Positions 14,791 to 23,624 of a DNA stretch of 64,000 bases are shown here, in pieces. Position numbers and translations under genes: made by a program. The first letter of the stretch is position 1, and each line of letters opens with the position of its first letter. Under the pieces are notes generated by a model. It worked only from the letters and a program-made list of their open reading frames with translations. It was not told the DNA's origin and did not search any database. The stretch comes from Cesiribacter andamanensis AMV16 (GTDB lineage Bacteria > Bacteroidota > Bacteroidia > Cytophagales > Cyclobacteriaceae), in NCBI RefSeq assembly GCF_000348925.1, contig NZ_AODQ01000005.1:1-64000 (forward strand). The letters are read 5' to 3'.

Positions 14791-16425
14791 CTATTGCTTC
14801 AGGATGGTAAATTCTACCCGACGGTTTAGCTGGCGGGTTTCGGGATTGGCATTGCTGGCTACCGGCCGGGTGCCACCGAAGCCTTTTCCCTGTATGCGCT
14901 TGGCATCAATACCGCGGCTCAGCAGGTAGCTTCTCACCGCCTCTACCCGATCCTGCGAAAGTTTCAGGTTGGCCTTGCTGCTGCCCTGGTTGTCGGTATG
15001 GCCGGTGATCATGATTTCCATGCCGGGGTTTTCCCGCAGCAGCTGTACCACTTGGTCCAGGGCTGTAGAGCTTTGTTCCAGCAGCACCGCGGTACTTTGC
15101 TGAAACATCACATTCTCCATCCGTACGGTAGACCCAACGGTAAGGGGCCGAAGATCAAAGTTGATCTGGGTTACGGCATTGGGAAGCTGTACCAGGGTAT
15201 CAACCGGTAAATACCCCTTTGCCTTAGCTACCAGGCGGTACTGCCCGGCTTCCGGTAAGGCTATGGAATAGCTGCTGCTGGCCGATACTGAGTCCTGAAA
15301 GCTATGTTCGATGCTCCGGACCAGCACCTTGCCAAAGGCCTGTTTGCCATCTTTGCCACGCACCTGCCCCCTGAGGGTTACGGCAGGTTCAAGGGGGGCA
15401 GCTTCCTGCACAGGTTCAGGGCTGGTGGGTTGTTCGATCGGGGCGGACTGGGGTTCAGTGGGGACCTGGGCAACAATCACTTCAGGCGTTTCTTCCAGCT
15501 CGGGGGCTTTGGGGGTCTCGGGCTTGCGCACCCGACGAATGTCGCCAAAGCCTTCACTATTCTGGGTAGTGGTGTAGTACGACCACTGACCGGTTTCGGG
15601 AGCGAAGTAGTAATTTTCTGCGCCGGGGGTGTTAATGCCCGCGCCCAGGTTTTGGGGGTTGCTCCAGCGTTTCCAGCTGTTGTCCAGCCGGGTGCTTACC
15701 CAGATGTCCATGCTGCCCTGTCCGCCGGGCCGGTTGCTGCTAAAGTACAGGGTGCGCCCGTCGGCGGCCAGAAACGCACTCATCTCCTGCATGGGGGTGT
15801 TGATGTCCTGACCCAGGTTCATGGGTTCGCTCCAGCGCCCGTCCTGCTGGCGAAAGCTCACATACAGATCTTCCAGGCCATGGGTAATGTAGGATTCCAT
15901 GGCAATGAGCATGGTCTGCCCATCGGGGGCAATGGTAATGTCCTGGTGCTTGGCCTTGTTGAAGAAATAGGTAATGGAAACGGGTTTAGGGGAGCCGCTG
16001 CCATCGGCAGGCATCAGGTACAGGCCGGCATCGGCTTTGCTGGTGCTTTGCAGGTCGTTGCGCATCAGGTACAGCTGGCGGCCATCCTCCGTAAAGCCTA
16101 CCACCACATCGGCCTGTGGGGAGTTGATCAGGCTGGTCAGGCGCTGCACATTGCCAAACAGATCACCCGTGGTAGCTACGGCTACCCAGGCATCGGCCCG
16201 GTCGCCCCGGCCACCGGCACTGCTGGGATGGTTGCTGCGCCCAAAGAACAGCTTCTGTCCATCGGGCGATACCACAGGCTTGTATTCATTGTAGCGGGTG
16301 TTCAGGCTGGTGTCGGCCGACAGGATGGGGGTTTTTCGGGACTGCGCCAGGCCAGGTAGCGACAGCAGGCCCGCTGCAAGAGCAGCCAGACAAAAGCTGG
16401 TATGTTTTGAAAATGAGCACTTCAT
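14791..16425 (-). CDS. OmpA-family outer-membrane protein with PD40 propeller repeats
   Basis: This 544-residue protein is counted from MKCSFSKH; a start at 16446 would spoil the signal peptide. The signal peptide is residues 1-28 (ending PGLAQ). WD40-like PD40 repeats follow at about 45-300 (SPDGQKLFFG, TEDGRQLYLM, AADGRTLYFSS), then a Pro/Glu-rich linker (about 305-345), a carboxypeptidase-regulatory-like beta domain (350-425) and a C-terminal OmpA domain (435-540). The OmpA domain has the peptidoglycan-binding ITGHTDNQGS and LSQDRVEAVRSYL motifs. It should anchor a complex between the outer membrane and the wall. It resembles PorE of the type IX secretion system but lacks the N-terminal TPRs of that protein. 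Confidence 0.88.
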   Translation of the reverse strand: MKCSFSKHTSFCLAALAAGLLSLPGLAQSRKTPILSADTSLNTRYNEYKPVVSPDGQKLFFGRSNHPSSAGGRGDRADAWVAVATTGDLFGNVQRLTSLINSPQADVVVGFTEDGRQLYLMRNDLQSTSKADAGLYLMPADGSGSPKPVSITYFFNKAKHQDITIAPDGQTMLIAMESYITHGLEDLYVSFRQQDGRWSEPMNLGQDINTPMQEMSAFLAADGRTLYFSSNRPGGQGSMDIWVSTRLDNSWKRWSNPQNLGAGINTPGAENYYFAPETGQWSYYTTTQNSEGFGDIRRVRKPETPKAPELEETPEVIVAQVPTEPQSAPIEQPTSPEPVQEAAPLEPAVTLRGQVRGKDGKQAFGKVLVRSIEHSFQDSVSASSSYSIALPEAGQYRLVAKAKGYLPVDTLVQLPNAVTQINFDLRPLTVGSTVRMENVMFQQSTAVLLEQSSTALDQVVQLLRENPGMEIMITGHTDNQGSSKANLKLSQDRVEAVRSYLLSRGIDAKRIQGKGFGGTRPVASNANPETRQLNRRVEFTILKQ

Positions 16426-16605
16426 GGTTATGTAAGGTATGAGCACAAAATTAAAAAGATCATCGGGATCCGTAGCATTTCCTTTCTATAAATGAAGAAT
16501 AGTTCGCTTTATTGTAAGCGGCTGCAAATCCCGTTCCAGAAAAAATAGCGTTGTTTGCCGAGGGCTGATTCACGACCTTTGGTATCCTTTTGTTTGACTG
16601 CTTGT

Positions 16606-17448
16606 ATGAAATTTACCGGAACCCCTTCCTATATCGCAACCCGCGACCTGCAAATAGCCGTAGAGGCCGCCATTACCCTGGAGAAGCCCCTGCTGATCAA
16701 AGGCGAGCCCGGCACCGGCAAAACCTTGCTGGCCTATGAAATTGCCCGATCGCTGGGCAAGAAGCTCATCAGCTGGAATATTAAATCCACCACCTCTGCC
16801 CAACAGGGGCTCTATGAGTACGATGCCATCAGCCGCCTGCGCGATGCACAGCTCAATAGCGACAAGGTAAGCAATATCCGGAACTATATTCGCAAGGGTA
16901 AGCTATGGGAAGCCTTTGAAGCCGAGGCCGTGCCGGTGCTGCTAATCGACGAGATCGACAAGGCCGACCTGGAATTTCCCAATGACCTGCTGCAGGAGCT
17001 GGACCGTATGGAGTTCTACTGCTACGAGCTGGATGAGACCATCAGTGCCCGGCAGCGCCCCATTGTCATCATCACCTCCAACAACGAAAAGGAGCTGCCC
17101 GATGCCTTTCTGCGCCGTTGCTTCTTTCATTACATCCGCTTTCCGGATGCCGATACGCTGCAGCAGATTGTAGCGGTGCACTACCCCGGTCTGCAGCAGG
17201 CCCTGCTGCAAAATGCCATACACCTCTTTTTAGAAGTGCGGGAAAAGCGGCAGTTAAAAAAGCGCCCTTCTACCAGTGAGCTGCTGGACTGGATTAAGCT
17301 GTTGCTGGCGGGCGGTACCCGTCCCGAGGAGCTGGAGAGCCTTCAGCTGCAGGGAGAGCTGCCCCCCTATGCTGGCGCCCTGCTAAAAAATGAGCAGGAC
17401 CTCAATGCCCTGCTGTATGGCAGCACCCACCGAAGTTACTACTCCTGA
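16606..17448 (+). CDS. MoxR-family AAA+ ATPase
   Basis: A 280-residue AAA+ ATPase counted from MKFTGTPSY; the 51 nt upstream add no homologous sequence. Walker A is GEPGTGKT at about residues 31-38, Walker B is LLIDEIDKAD, and sensor-1 is IITSNNEKE. MoxR ATPases work with von Willebrand A (VWA) proteins as chaperones that insert metals or mature enzyme complexes. The next gene, 1 nt downstream, encodes the VWA partner, which supports this. The substrate is unknown. Confidence 0.92.
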   Translation: MKFTGTPSYIATRDLQIAVEAAITLEKPLLIKGEPGTGKTLLAYEIARSLGKKLISWNIKSTTSAQQGLYEYDAISRLRDAQLNSDKVSNIRNYIRKGKLWEAFEAEAVPVLLIDEIDKADLEFPNDLLQELDRMEFYCYELDETISARQRPIVIITSNNEKELPDAFLRRCFFHYIRFPDADTLQQIVAVHYPGLQQALLQNAIHLFLEVREKRQLKKRPSTSELLDWIKLLLAGGTRPEELESLQLQGELPPYAGALLKNEQDLNALLYGSTHRSYYS

Positions 17449-17449
17449 G

Positions 17450-18625
17450 ATGTTCATCGGTTTTATACTTCAGCTGCGGGAAGCAGGCCTGCCAGTAGGT
17501 ACACGGGAGCTGCTCTATTTGCAGGAAGCCCTTGCCAGGGGGGTGGTCGGTACAAGCACGGATGATTTCTATTACCTCTGCCGTAGCCTGTTTGTAAAGC
17601 AGGAACAGGCGCTAGACAAATTTGACCGGGCCTTTGCCGCAGCTTTTGCGGACCTTAGCACCCTCCCCTTCGATCCCCTGGCCGAGATTCCCGAGGACTG
17701 GCTGGCCAAAAATAAGCAGCTGGAAGGCCTGCCCGAAGAAGAACAGCAACCCTATCTGCAGGAGCTTTTCCGGCAGCTGCAGGAGCGTTTTCAGCAGCTC
17801 CTGAAGGACCAGCAGGAGCGGCACGAGGGTGGAAACAAATGGATTGGGACCGGCGGCCGCTCCCCTTTTGGGGCATGGGGCTACAACCAGCAGGGCTACC
17901 GCCTTGGCCAGACCGAGAGCCGGCACAAACGAGCTGTAAAGGTGTGGGACCAACGGGAGTTTGCCGATCTGGACGATAGCCGCCAGCTGGATACGCGCCA
18001 GTTTCAGCTGGCGCTGCGCCGCCTGCGCCTGTTAAGCCACAGCGGCGCACCGGAGGTATTTGATGTAGAAGAAACCATCCGCAAAACCTGTCAAAATGCA
18101 GGGGTGCTGCGGGAGGTATACCGGCCCCAGCGCAGCAATGGCCTTCGCCTGCTGCTGTTTCTGGATGTAGGGGGGTCTATGGACGAGCACGTTCGCCTGT
18201 GTGAGCAGCTTTTTTCGGCGGCCCGGCACGAGTTTCAGCAGCTGGAGCACTTCTATTTTCACAACTGTCTGTACGAAAAAGTGTGGAAAGACAGCCGCAG
18301 GCGTCGCAGTGAATACATGTCAACCGAGAGCCTGTTTCAGCGCTACCGTTCTGATTACCGGGTAATAGTGGTGGGAGACGCCAGCATGTCGCCTTACGAA
18401 CTGCTGTATAAAGGGGGTAGTGTTGAGCACCTGAATGAGGAGCCCGGCGCTCTTTGGCTGCAGCGCCTGCGCCAGCACTTCCCCCATACCATCTGGCTAA
18501 ACCCTGTGCCTCAGTCCGAGTGGTCCTACACCGAAACCATTGGGCAGATAAAGGCCCTATTTGAGGAGCACATGTACCCCCTTAGCCTGAAGGGGCTGGA
18601 GCAGGCGGTAAAGGCGCTGCGCTGA
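17450..18625 (+). CDS. VWA-domain protein, CoxE-like, partner of MoxR
   Basis: A 391-residue protein counted from MFIGFIL, whose ATG follows the MoxR stop by 1 nt. The N-terminal half (to about 130) is helical and contains a Gln-rich coiled coil. The VWA domain occupies the C-terminal half, with the metal-ion-dependent adhesion site FLDVGGSMD: the first Ser of DxSxS is Gly. A C-terminal segment ends with TETIGQIKALFEEHMYPLSL. The two genes form a tight operon. The role is probably assembly or activation of a protein complex with the upstream ATPase; the client is not identified. Confidence 0.9.
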   Translation: MFIGFILQLREAGLPVGTRELLYLQEALARGVVGTSTDDFYYLCRSLFVKQEQALDKFDRAFAAAFADLSTLPFDPLAEIPEDWLAKNKQLEGLPEEEQQPYLQELFRQLQERFQQLLKDQQERHEGGNKWIGTGGRSPFGAWGYNQQGYRLGQTESRHKRAVKVWDQREFADLDDSRQLDTRQFQLALRRLRLLSHSGAPEVFDVEETIRKTCQNAGVLREVYRPQRSNGLRLLLFLDVGGSMDEHVRLCEQLFSAARHEFQQLEHFYFHNCLYEKVWKDSRRRRSEYMSTESLFQRYRSDYRVIVVGDASMSPYELLYKGGSVEHLNEEPGALWLQRLRQHFPHTIWLNPVPQSEWSYTETIGQIKALFEEHMYPLSLKGLEQAVKALR

Positions 18626-18653
18626 GGAATACAGAATAGCCTGCCGCTGCCTG

Positions 18654-18684
18654 TTTACTCATTTTCTCCCTTTTCGTATTTTTG
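18654..18684 (+). promoter_or_regulatory. Bacteroidota-type promoter of the GroES-like gene
   Basis: TTTA at 18654-18657 (-33 type) and TATTTTTG at 18677-18684 (-7 box TAnnTTTG) are separated by 19 nt. Transcription would start near 18691, leaving a short leader before the ATG at 18708. Confidence 0.65.
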
Positions 18685-18707
18685 CATACTGCAAAAGAAC
18701 TACACCC

Positions 18708-19103
18708 ATGAAGTCTGGCACCATGCTGACGCACGACAACAAGCTAAAAAAAATCATCATTATTGGCGACCGGGTGCTGATCCGCCCTAAGCAGGACGAT
18801 GAGCGTACCGGAAGCGGGCTGTTCCTGCCCCCCGGCGTGCAGGAACGGGAGCAGATACGCACCGGCTGGGTCATGAAGACCGGCCCCGGCTATGCTCTAC
18901 CCTATCCGGCCGAGGGAAGCGATGAGCCCTGGAAAGAAGCCGATGAGAAGATTAACTATATACCCCTGCAGGCCCGCGAAGGCGATCTGGCCGTCTATCT
19001 GCAGAAGGGTGCCTATGAAGTAGTGATCGGGGGCGAAAAATATGTGATCATCCAGCAGGCCAACATCCTGATGCTGGAGCGCGAAGAAGACCTCTTTGAG
19101 TAA
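18708..19103 (+). CDS. GroES-like co-chaperone family protein
   Basis: This 131-residue protein resembles GroES but is longer than the usual 95 residues. The core starts with GDRVLIRPKQDDERTGSGLF, where GroES has its first beta strands, and continues with GWVMKTGPG. The C-terminal strand YVIIQQANILMLE is where the GroES core closes. An acidic tail (EREEDLFE) replaces the usual end. The middle has an insertion of about 20 residues (YALPYPAEGSDEPWKEADEK) at the place of the roof loop. No groEL is adjacent, so it is probably a paralogue with its own role. ATG 18723 is an alternative start. Confidence 0.8.
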   Translation: MKSGTMLTHDNKLKKIIIIGDRVLIRPKQDDERTGSGLFLPPGVQEREQIRTGWVMKTGPGYALPYPAEGSDEPWKEADEKINYIPLQAREGDLAVYLQKGAYEVVIGGEKYVIIQQANILMLEREEDLFE

Positions 19104-19134
19104 TACCTGGGTTGAAGATATTACCCCCCTTATA

Positions 19135-19166
19135 CAGAAAAAGCAGGCTTGAGACTGCTTTTTCTG
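19135..19166. terminator. Bidirectional terminator between convergent genes
   Basis: CAGAAAAAGCAG pairs with CTGCTTTTTCTG around an 8-nt loop. It serves the GroES-like gene and the convergent reductase gene. Confidence 0.85.
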
Positions 19167-19186
19167 TTTGGAATGGCCTCACCCCC

Positions 19187-20053
19187 TTAGCGAAATACCC
19201 GGGCATGATCTGCCGCAAACTGTTTTACAGAGGTGGCCCGGCGGCCGGTGATCCGCTCAAAATCCGGGCTGGTATCATCTCCCAGGCTTTGGGCATACGT
19301 TTTATTTAGTTCGGCCAGGTCTTTGGCCAGCCAGTCGGGCAGGCCAGCCTGCAGCAGGGGCTGATAGCTCATTTCAGCCGGCACGGCAATGAGCTTAATG
19401 TCTTTGTCAAGGGCCAGCTCCAGGGCATTGGCCACATCTTTCATACTTACGGCCTCTGGCCCCGTTAAATAATAGGTCTGGCCTTCATGCCCGGCTTCGG
19501 TAAGAATGCGGGCTGCTACCTCGGCGATGTCGCGGGCATCTATCGGCGAGTAGCGCCCCTGCTGGGTAAAGGAATACAGGATACCCTGCTCCCGCACCTG
19601 TTGCACATGCCAGAACCAGTTCTGCATAAGGGTATGGGGGTGCAAGAACGTCCAGGCCATGCCACTCTGGCGAATCTCGTCCTCGGTCTGGGCATGCATG
19701 CGGGCCAGTTGTATGGGTGAGTCCGGCAGGCTGCCCAGGGCGGAGACTTTGACTATATGGGCCACACCAGCCGCTCGGGCCGCTTCAATGGCATTGTGCT
19801 GCAGCTCTACCTGCCTGTCGGAGGGGCTGCTCAGCAGAAACAGCTTGCGCACCCCCTGCATGGCCCTGCGCAATGATTCAGGATCACTCAAATCGCCCAT
19901 GGCTACGGCTACACCGCTCTGCTGCAAGGCAAGCGCCTTATCCACATTGCGGACCAGGGCCTTAAAGGTGGCTCCTCTGAGGCGGAGCTTCTCCAGTAGG
20001 TAGCGGCCGATGGTGCCCGTAGCACCGATGACCAGGATGTCGGCTTTCTGCAT
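19187..20053 (-). CDS. NmrA-like NAD(P)-binding reductase
   Basis: This 288-residue protein has an N-terminal Rossmann fold with the dinucleotide-binding motif IGATGTIGRYL (residues 8-18). It then has the NmrA-type VGDLSDPESLRRAMQGV stretch and a central FLHPHTLMQNW segment. It belongs to the atypical short-chain dehydrogenases, close to NAD(P)H:quinone reductases and azoreductase-like proteins. No YxxxK catalytic pair is in the classical place. It is monocistronic and convergent with the GroES-like gene. The substrate is not known. Confidence 0.85.
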   Translation of the reverse strand: MQKADILVIGATGTIGRYLLEKLRLRGATFKALVRNVDKALALQQSGVAVAMGDLSDPESLRRAMQGVRKLFLLSSPSDRQVELQHNAIEAARAAGVAHIVKVSALGSLPDSPIQLARMHAQTEDEIRQSGMAWTFLHPHTLMQNWFWHVQQVREQGILYSFTQQGRYSPIDARDIAEVAARILTEAGHEGQTYYLTGPEAVSMKDVANALELALDKDIKLIAVPAEMSYQPLLQAGLPDWLAKDLAELNKTYAQSLGDDTSPDFERITGRRATSVKQFAADHARVFR

Positions 20054-20244
20054 AAAAAAGTTGGTAAAGGGTGGCTGAAGCTGCAGGCACAGACCTGCAG
20101 AAAAATAATATAAAAAAATTTATCGGGATTGCAATCTCTTCAGGGCCCTTTTGTGTAACTATACAGGCAGTAGGGCTCTCTATCCATCTCCCAAAACAAA
20201 GGGGGGCGGCCTGGCTGTTATCTACTAAACGTTAAAACTATAGG

Positions 20245-20949
20245 TTGAAAAAGTTATCGATACTCGCCCAACCCGACGACTCTACCTGCGGGCCAACCAG
20301 TCTGCATGCCGTATATAATTTTTTTAAGTACGAGCTTCCGTTGGAGGAGGTGATCCGGGGGGTCAATTACCTGGAAGATGGGGGTACGCTGGCCGTTTTT
20401 TTGGGTCTGGATGCCATCAGCAAGGGGTTTAGTGCCCGCATGTACACCTCCAACCTCACCATGTTTGACCCCAGCTGGCGGGAGCTGCCCAAGGAAGAGC
20501 TGCTTAAAAAACTGGACCAGCAGCTCAAGTATAAAAAAGGCCGCAAGTTTAGCCTGGCTGCCGCCGCCTACAAGCAGTTTCTGCTCAAAGGGGGTGAGAT
20601 ACTCCAGGAAATGCTGGACGAGGAGCTGCTGCGCTCCTACCTCTCCAAGAACATACCCATACTGGCCGGGCTAAGTGCTACTTACCTTTACCAGACCAAA
20701 CGGGAATTTGCCGATGAGCAGGGCCGCTCCATCTTTGATGATCTCAAGGGCGAACCCATGGGCCACTTTGTGGTGCTTACCCGCCTGGAGGGTGAATTTG
20801 TATGGGTGGCAGACCCCTATAAGGAAAACCCTATCTCCAGCACCAACTACTACAAAATAGAAACCAATCGGGTGATCAACGCCATCCATTTGGGCATTCT
20901 TACGTACGATGCTAATATCCTTATTGTAGCGCCGAAGAACCTTTTATGA
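20245..20949 (+). CDS. C39-like cysteine peptidase of an amidoligase cluster
   Basis: A 234-residue cytoplasmic protein. C15 in DDSTCGPTSL is the nucleophile of a papain-like C39 fold; H174 (PMGHFVVL) and D190 (WVADPY) complete the triad. It starts with TTG (20245), followed by KKLSIL; no ATG lies close enough to keep the DDSTCGP motif. It is the first gene of a four-gene cluster with overlapping ends (4 nt with the next). Such peptidases in amidoligase operons are thought to trim or recycle peptide-like products; this is inference from the context. Confidence 0.85.
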   Translation: MKKLSILAQPDDSTCGPTSLHAVYNFFKYELPLEEVIRGVNYLEDGGTLAVFLGLDAISKGFSARMYTSNLTMFDPSWRELPKEELLKKLDQQLKYKKGRKFSLAAAAYKQFLLKGGEILQEMLDEELLRSYLSKNIPILAGLSATYLYQTKREFADEQGRSIFDDLKGEPMGHFVVLTRLEGEFVWVADPYKENPISSTNYYKIETNRVINAIHLGILTYDANILIVAPKNLL

Positions 20950-22397
20950 AGAAAATAATTGTAACGAATACGCCTAACCTTTTTCAGATGAATCTGGAGG
21001 AGATAGAAGTACTCACCCCCAAAGCCTACCTCACCAAAACCGAACTCAACAAGCTCAGCAGCGCCCGGGTCTTCAACCTCTGCAACGATTACCGCTACCA
21101 GTCCAAGGGCTATTACGTTTCCCTGCTGGCCGAAGCCCGGGGCCACAAGCCCATTCCCAGCGTTAAGAGCATACAGGACCTAAAGGCGCCGGCCATTGTG
21201 AAGATCGTATCTGAAGAGCTGGACGATATCTTGCAGAAAGCGCTTAAGAACCTGAAGTCCGATGAGTTTACCCTCAGCATCTACTTTGGGCACAATGTGG
21301 CCAAGCAGTACGAAAAGCTGTGCCGGGAGCTGCACCGCCAGTTTCAGGCGCCCTTTTTGCGGGCCCGCTTTGTGCACAACAAAAAGTGGCTGATGCAGAG
21401 CATAAAGCCCATTTCGCTCTCTGAGATTCCCGAAGACCATCTGCCCTTTGTGCAGGAATTTGCCCTGAACTACTTTAGCAAAAAGCGCTACGAGAATGTG
21501 CGCAGTACCCGCTACCAGTATGATCTGGCCATTCTCTACAATCCGGAAGAAAAAGCACCCCCTTCTGATAAAAAGGCGCTCCAGAAGTTTATGGAAGCCG
21601 CCGATAAAAATGGCTTCTACTCCGAGCTCATCACCAAGGACGATTACGATCGCCTGGCGGAATTTGATGCCCTCTTTATCCGGGAAACCACCACAGTCAA
21701 TCACCACACCTACCGCTTTGCCAGCCGGGCCCAGAGCGAGGGGCTGGTGGTGATTGACGACCCCAACTCCATCCTCAAATGCACCAACAAGGTGTACCTG
21801 GCCGAGCTCATGGAGATCAACAAGATACCGGTGCCCAAAACACTTATAGTGCACAGCGAGAACAAAAAGGAGATTGCCAAAAAGCTTGGGTTTCCCTGTG
21901 TGCTCAAGCTGCCGGACTCCTCCTTCTCGCAGGGGGTTACCAAGGCGTCTGATGAAAAAGAGCTGGCCCTGAAGCTCAACAACATGCTCAACCAGTCCGA
22001 CCTGGTGATTGCCCAGGAGTTTCTGCCCACTGATTTCGACTGGCGGGTAGGCGTGCTGGACGAGCAGGTACTCTATGCCTGCAAATACTACATGGCCAAG
22101 GGCCACTGGCAGATCTATAACTGGGAAGACAAGAAGGAAACCACCGGCCGTTATGAAACCCTGCCCCTGGATCAGGTGCCCAAAAATGTGCTGGACATGG
22201 CCCTTAAATCCACCAAGCTTATCGGCAATGGGCTGTATGGGGTAGACATCAAAGAGTCGGGCGGTAAGGTGTACCTCATTGAGATCAATGATAATCCCAG
22301 CCTGGAGTCGGGTGTGGAAGACAAGATCCTGAAAGACGGTCTCTATGACCGCATCATAAAATCCTTTAAAAAACGCATCGAACGCTCCATCACTTAA
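20946..22397 (+). CDS. RimK-like ATP-grasp ligase with RLAN-type N-terminal domain
   Basis: This is a 483-residue protein. The N-terminal part (about 1-150) fits the domain found fused to RimK-like ligases (TNTPNLFQMNLEEIEVLTPK, RVFNLCNDYRY). The ATP-grasp domain fills about 270-480: lid and phosphate-binding residues FPCVLKLPDSSFSQGV and the metal-binding LIEINDNPSLESG. ATP-grasp ligases join an amine to a carboxylate through an acyl phosphate. It overlaps the C39 gene by 4 nt (ATGA) and lies 6 nt before the GCS2-type ligase, so three enzymes of peptide-bond chemistry are made together. The amino-acid substrates are unknown. Confidence 0.88.
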   Translation: MKKIIVTNTPNLFQMNLEEIEVLTPKAYLTKTELNKLSSARVFNLCNDYRYQSKGYYVSLLAEARGHKPIPSVKSIQDLKAPAIVKIVSEELDDILQKALKNLKSDEFTLSIYFGHNVAKQYEKLCRELHRQFQAPFLRARFVHNKKWLMQSIKPISLSEIPEDHLPFVQEFALNYFSKKRYENVRSTRYQYDLAILYNPEEKAPPSDKKALQKFMEAADKNGFYSELITKDDYDRLAEFDALFIRETTTVNHHTYRFASRAQSEGLVVIDDPNSILKCTNKVYLAELMEINKIPVPKTLIVHSENKKEIAKKLGFPCVLKLPDSSFSQGVTKASDEKELALKLNNMLNQSDLVIAQEFLPTDFDWRVGVLDEQVLYACKYYMAKGHWQIYNWEDKKETTGRYETLPLDQVPKNVLDMALKSTKLIGNGLYGVDIKESGGKVYLIEINDNPSLESGVEDKILKDGLYDRIIKSFKKRIERSIT

Positions 22398-22403
22398 TTT
22401 TCT

Positions 22404-23624
22404 ATGGCCTACTCCTTATTCAACGTATATGGGGTGGAGATGGAATACATGATCGTAGACCGCTCTACCCTTGCCGTTAAACCAATCGCCGACGAACTGC
22501 TCCGCTCCATGGCGGGCGACTGGGTCTCCGATGTGGAGAATGGGACCATCGACTGGTCAAATGAGCTGGTAAACCATGTGGTGGAGATCAAGACCCACCG
22601 GCCGGAGCCATCGCTGCTGGGGCTTGAGAAGCCTTTTCATGCCAATGTGCAGCAGATCAATCAGCAGCTGCAGGCCTTTGATGCCATGCTGCTGCCTACC
22701 GGCGCCCATCCGCTGATGGACCCCTTTACCGAAACCCGCCTCTGGCCGCACGAGCACAAAGAAATCTACAACCTCTACAACCGCATCTTCGATTGCCGGG
22801 GCCATGGCTGGTCTAACCTGCAAAGCACGCACATAAACCTGCCCTTTTCGGGCGATGCCGAATTCCGGCAGCTGCATGCCGCCATTCGGCTGCTGCTGCC
22901 CATTATACCGGCCCTAAGTGCCAGCACCCCCATTCTGGATGGCAAGGACAGCGGCTTTCGGGACATGCGGCTGGAAACCTACCGCTTTAACCAAAAGCGC
23001 ATCCCCATTATTGCCGGCAGTGTAATCCCCGAGCCGGTCTTTAGCCAGCAGGCCTACCACGAGCATATCTTCCACCCAATCCGCACTGCCATTGCCCCCT
23101 TTGATACCGAGAATATCCTGGACCAGCATTTCCTGAATTCCCGGGGCGCCATTGCCCGCTTTGACAGAGGCGCCATCGAGATCCGCATCATTGATATACA
23201 GGAATGCCCCCTGGCAGATATCAGTATCCTGCTGCTGATCAGCAGCTGCCTGCAAAAACTGGTGAGCCAGGACTGGGCCGATACCGAAGCCCAGAGCCGT
23301 TGGGGCGAGCAGGAGCTGGCCGAGATTTTTCTGGACGTGATCCGCGATGGCGAAGACACCCCCATCCGGAATAAGGCCTACCTGGCACTTCTTGCTTGCC
23401 AGGATCCCAGCCTAACCGCCGGGGAGCTATGGCAGCATCTTTTCGAACGCCTTAGCCCCGCGCTACCCGAGCCCTATGCCGGCACCATCGGCCAGATCCT
23501 GAAAGAGGGAACCCTAAGCAGCCGCATTCTGCGCCGGTTAAGGGGAGATGTTAGCCCTCCGGCCATACGGGAGCAATACTTCTTGTTAAGCCAATGCCTT
23601 CAGGAAAACAGGCTGTATGTATGA
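22404..23624 (+). CDS. GCS2-type carboxylate-amine ligase
   Basis: A 406-residue member of glutamate-cysteine ligase family 2. It starts MAYSLFNVYGVEMEYMIVD, where GVEMEYMI is the first substrate- and metal-binding strand. Further family blocks are VVEIKTHRPEPS, TGAHPLMDP, HGWSNLQSTHINLPF and GAIEIRIIDIQECPLADI. The enzyme type joins glutamate or a related acid to an amine at ATP cost. Here it follows the ATP-grasp ligase by 6 nt and overlaps the next gene by 4 nt. A role in the classical glutathione route is not supported, because no glutathione synthetase is present; bacillithiol is the thiol indicated elsewhere in the window. Confidence 0.88.
   Translation: MAYSLFNVYGVEMEYMIVDRSTLAVKPIADELLRSMAGDWVSDVENGTIDWSNELVNHVVEIKTHRPEPSLLGLEKPFHANVQQINQQLQAFDAMLLPTGAHPLMDPFTETRLWPHEHKEIYNLYNRIFDCRGHGWSNLQSTHINLPFSGDAEFRQLHAAIRLLLPIIPALSASTPILDGKDSGFRDMRLETYRFNQKRIPIIAGSVIPEPVFSQQAYHEHIFHPIRTAIAPFDTENILDQHFLNSRGAIARFDRGAIEIRIIDIQECPLADISILLLISSCLQKLVSQDWADTEAQSRWGEQELAEIFLDVIRDGEDTPIRNKAYLALLACQDPSLTAGELWQHLFERLSPALPEPYAGTIGQILKEGTLSSRILRRLRGDVSPPAIREQYFLLSQCLQENRLYV

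Noticed and set aside
15304-16359. A 351-codon plus-strand ORF
   Set aside because: It is the antisense shadow of the OmpA/PD40 gene; Gly/Ala/Val-rich composition follows from that gene's codon use.
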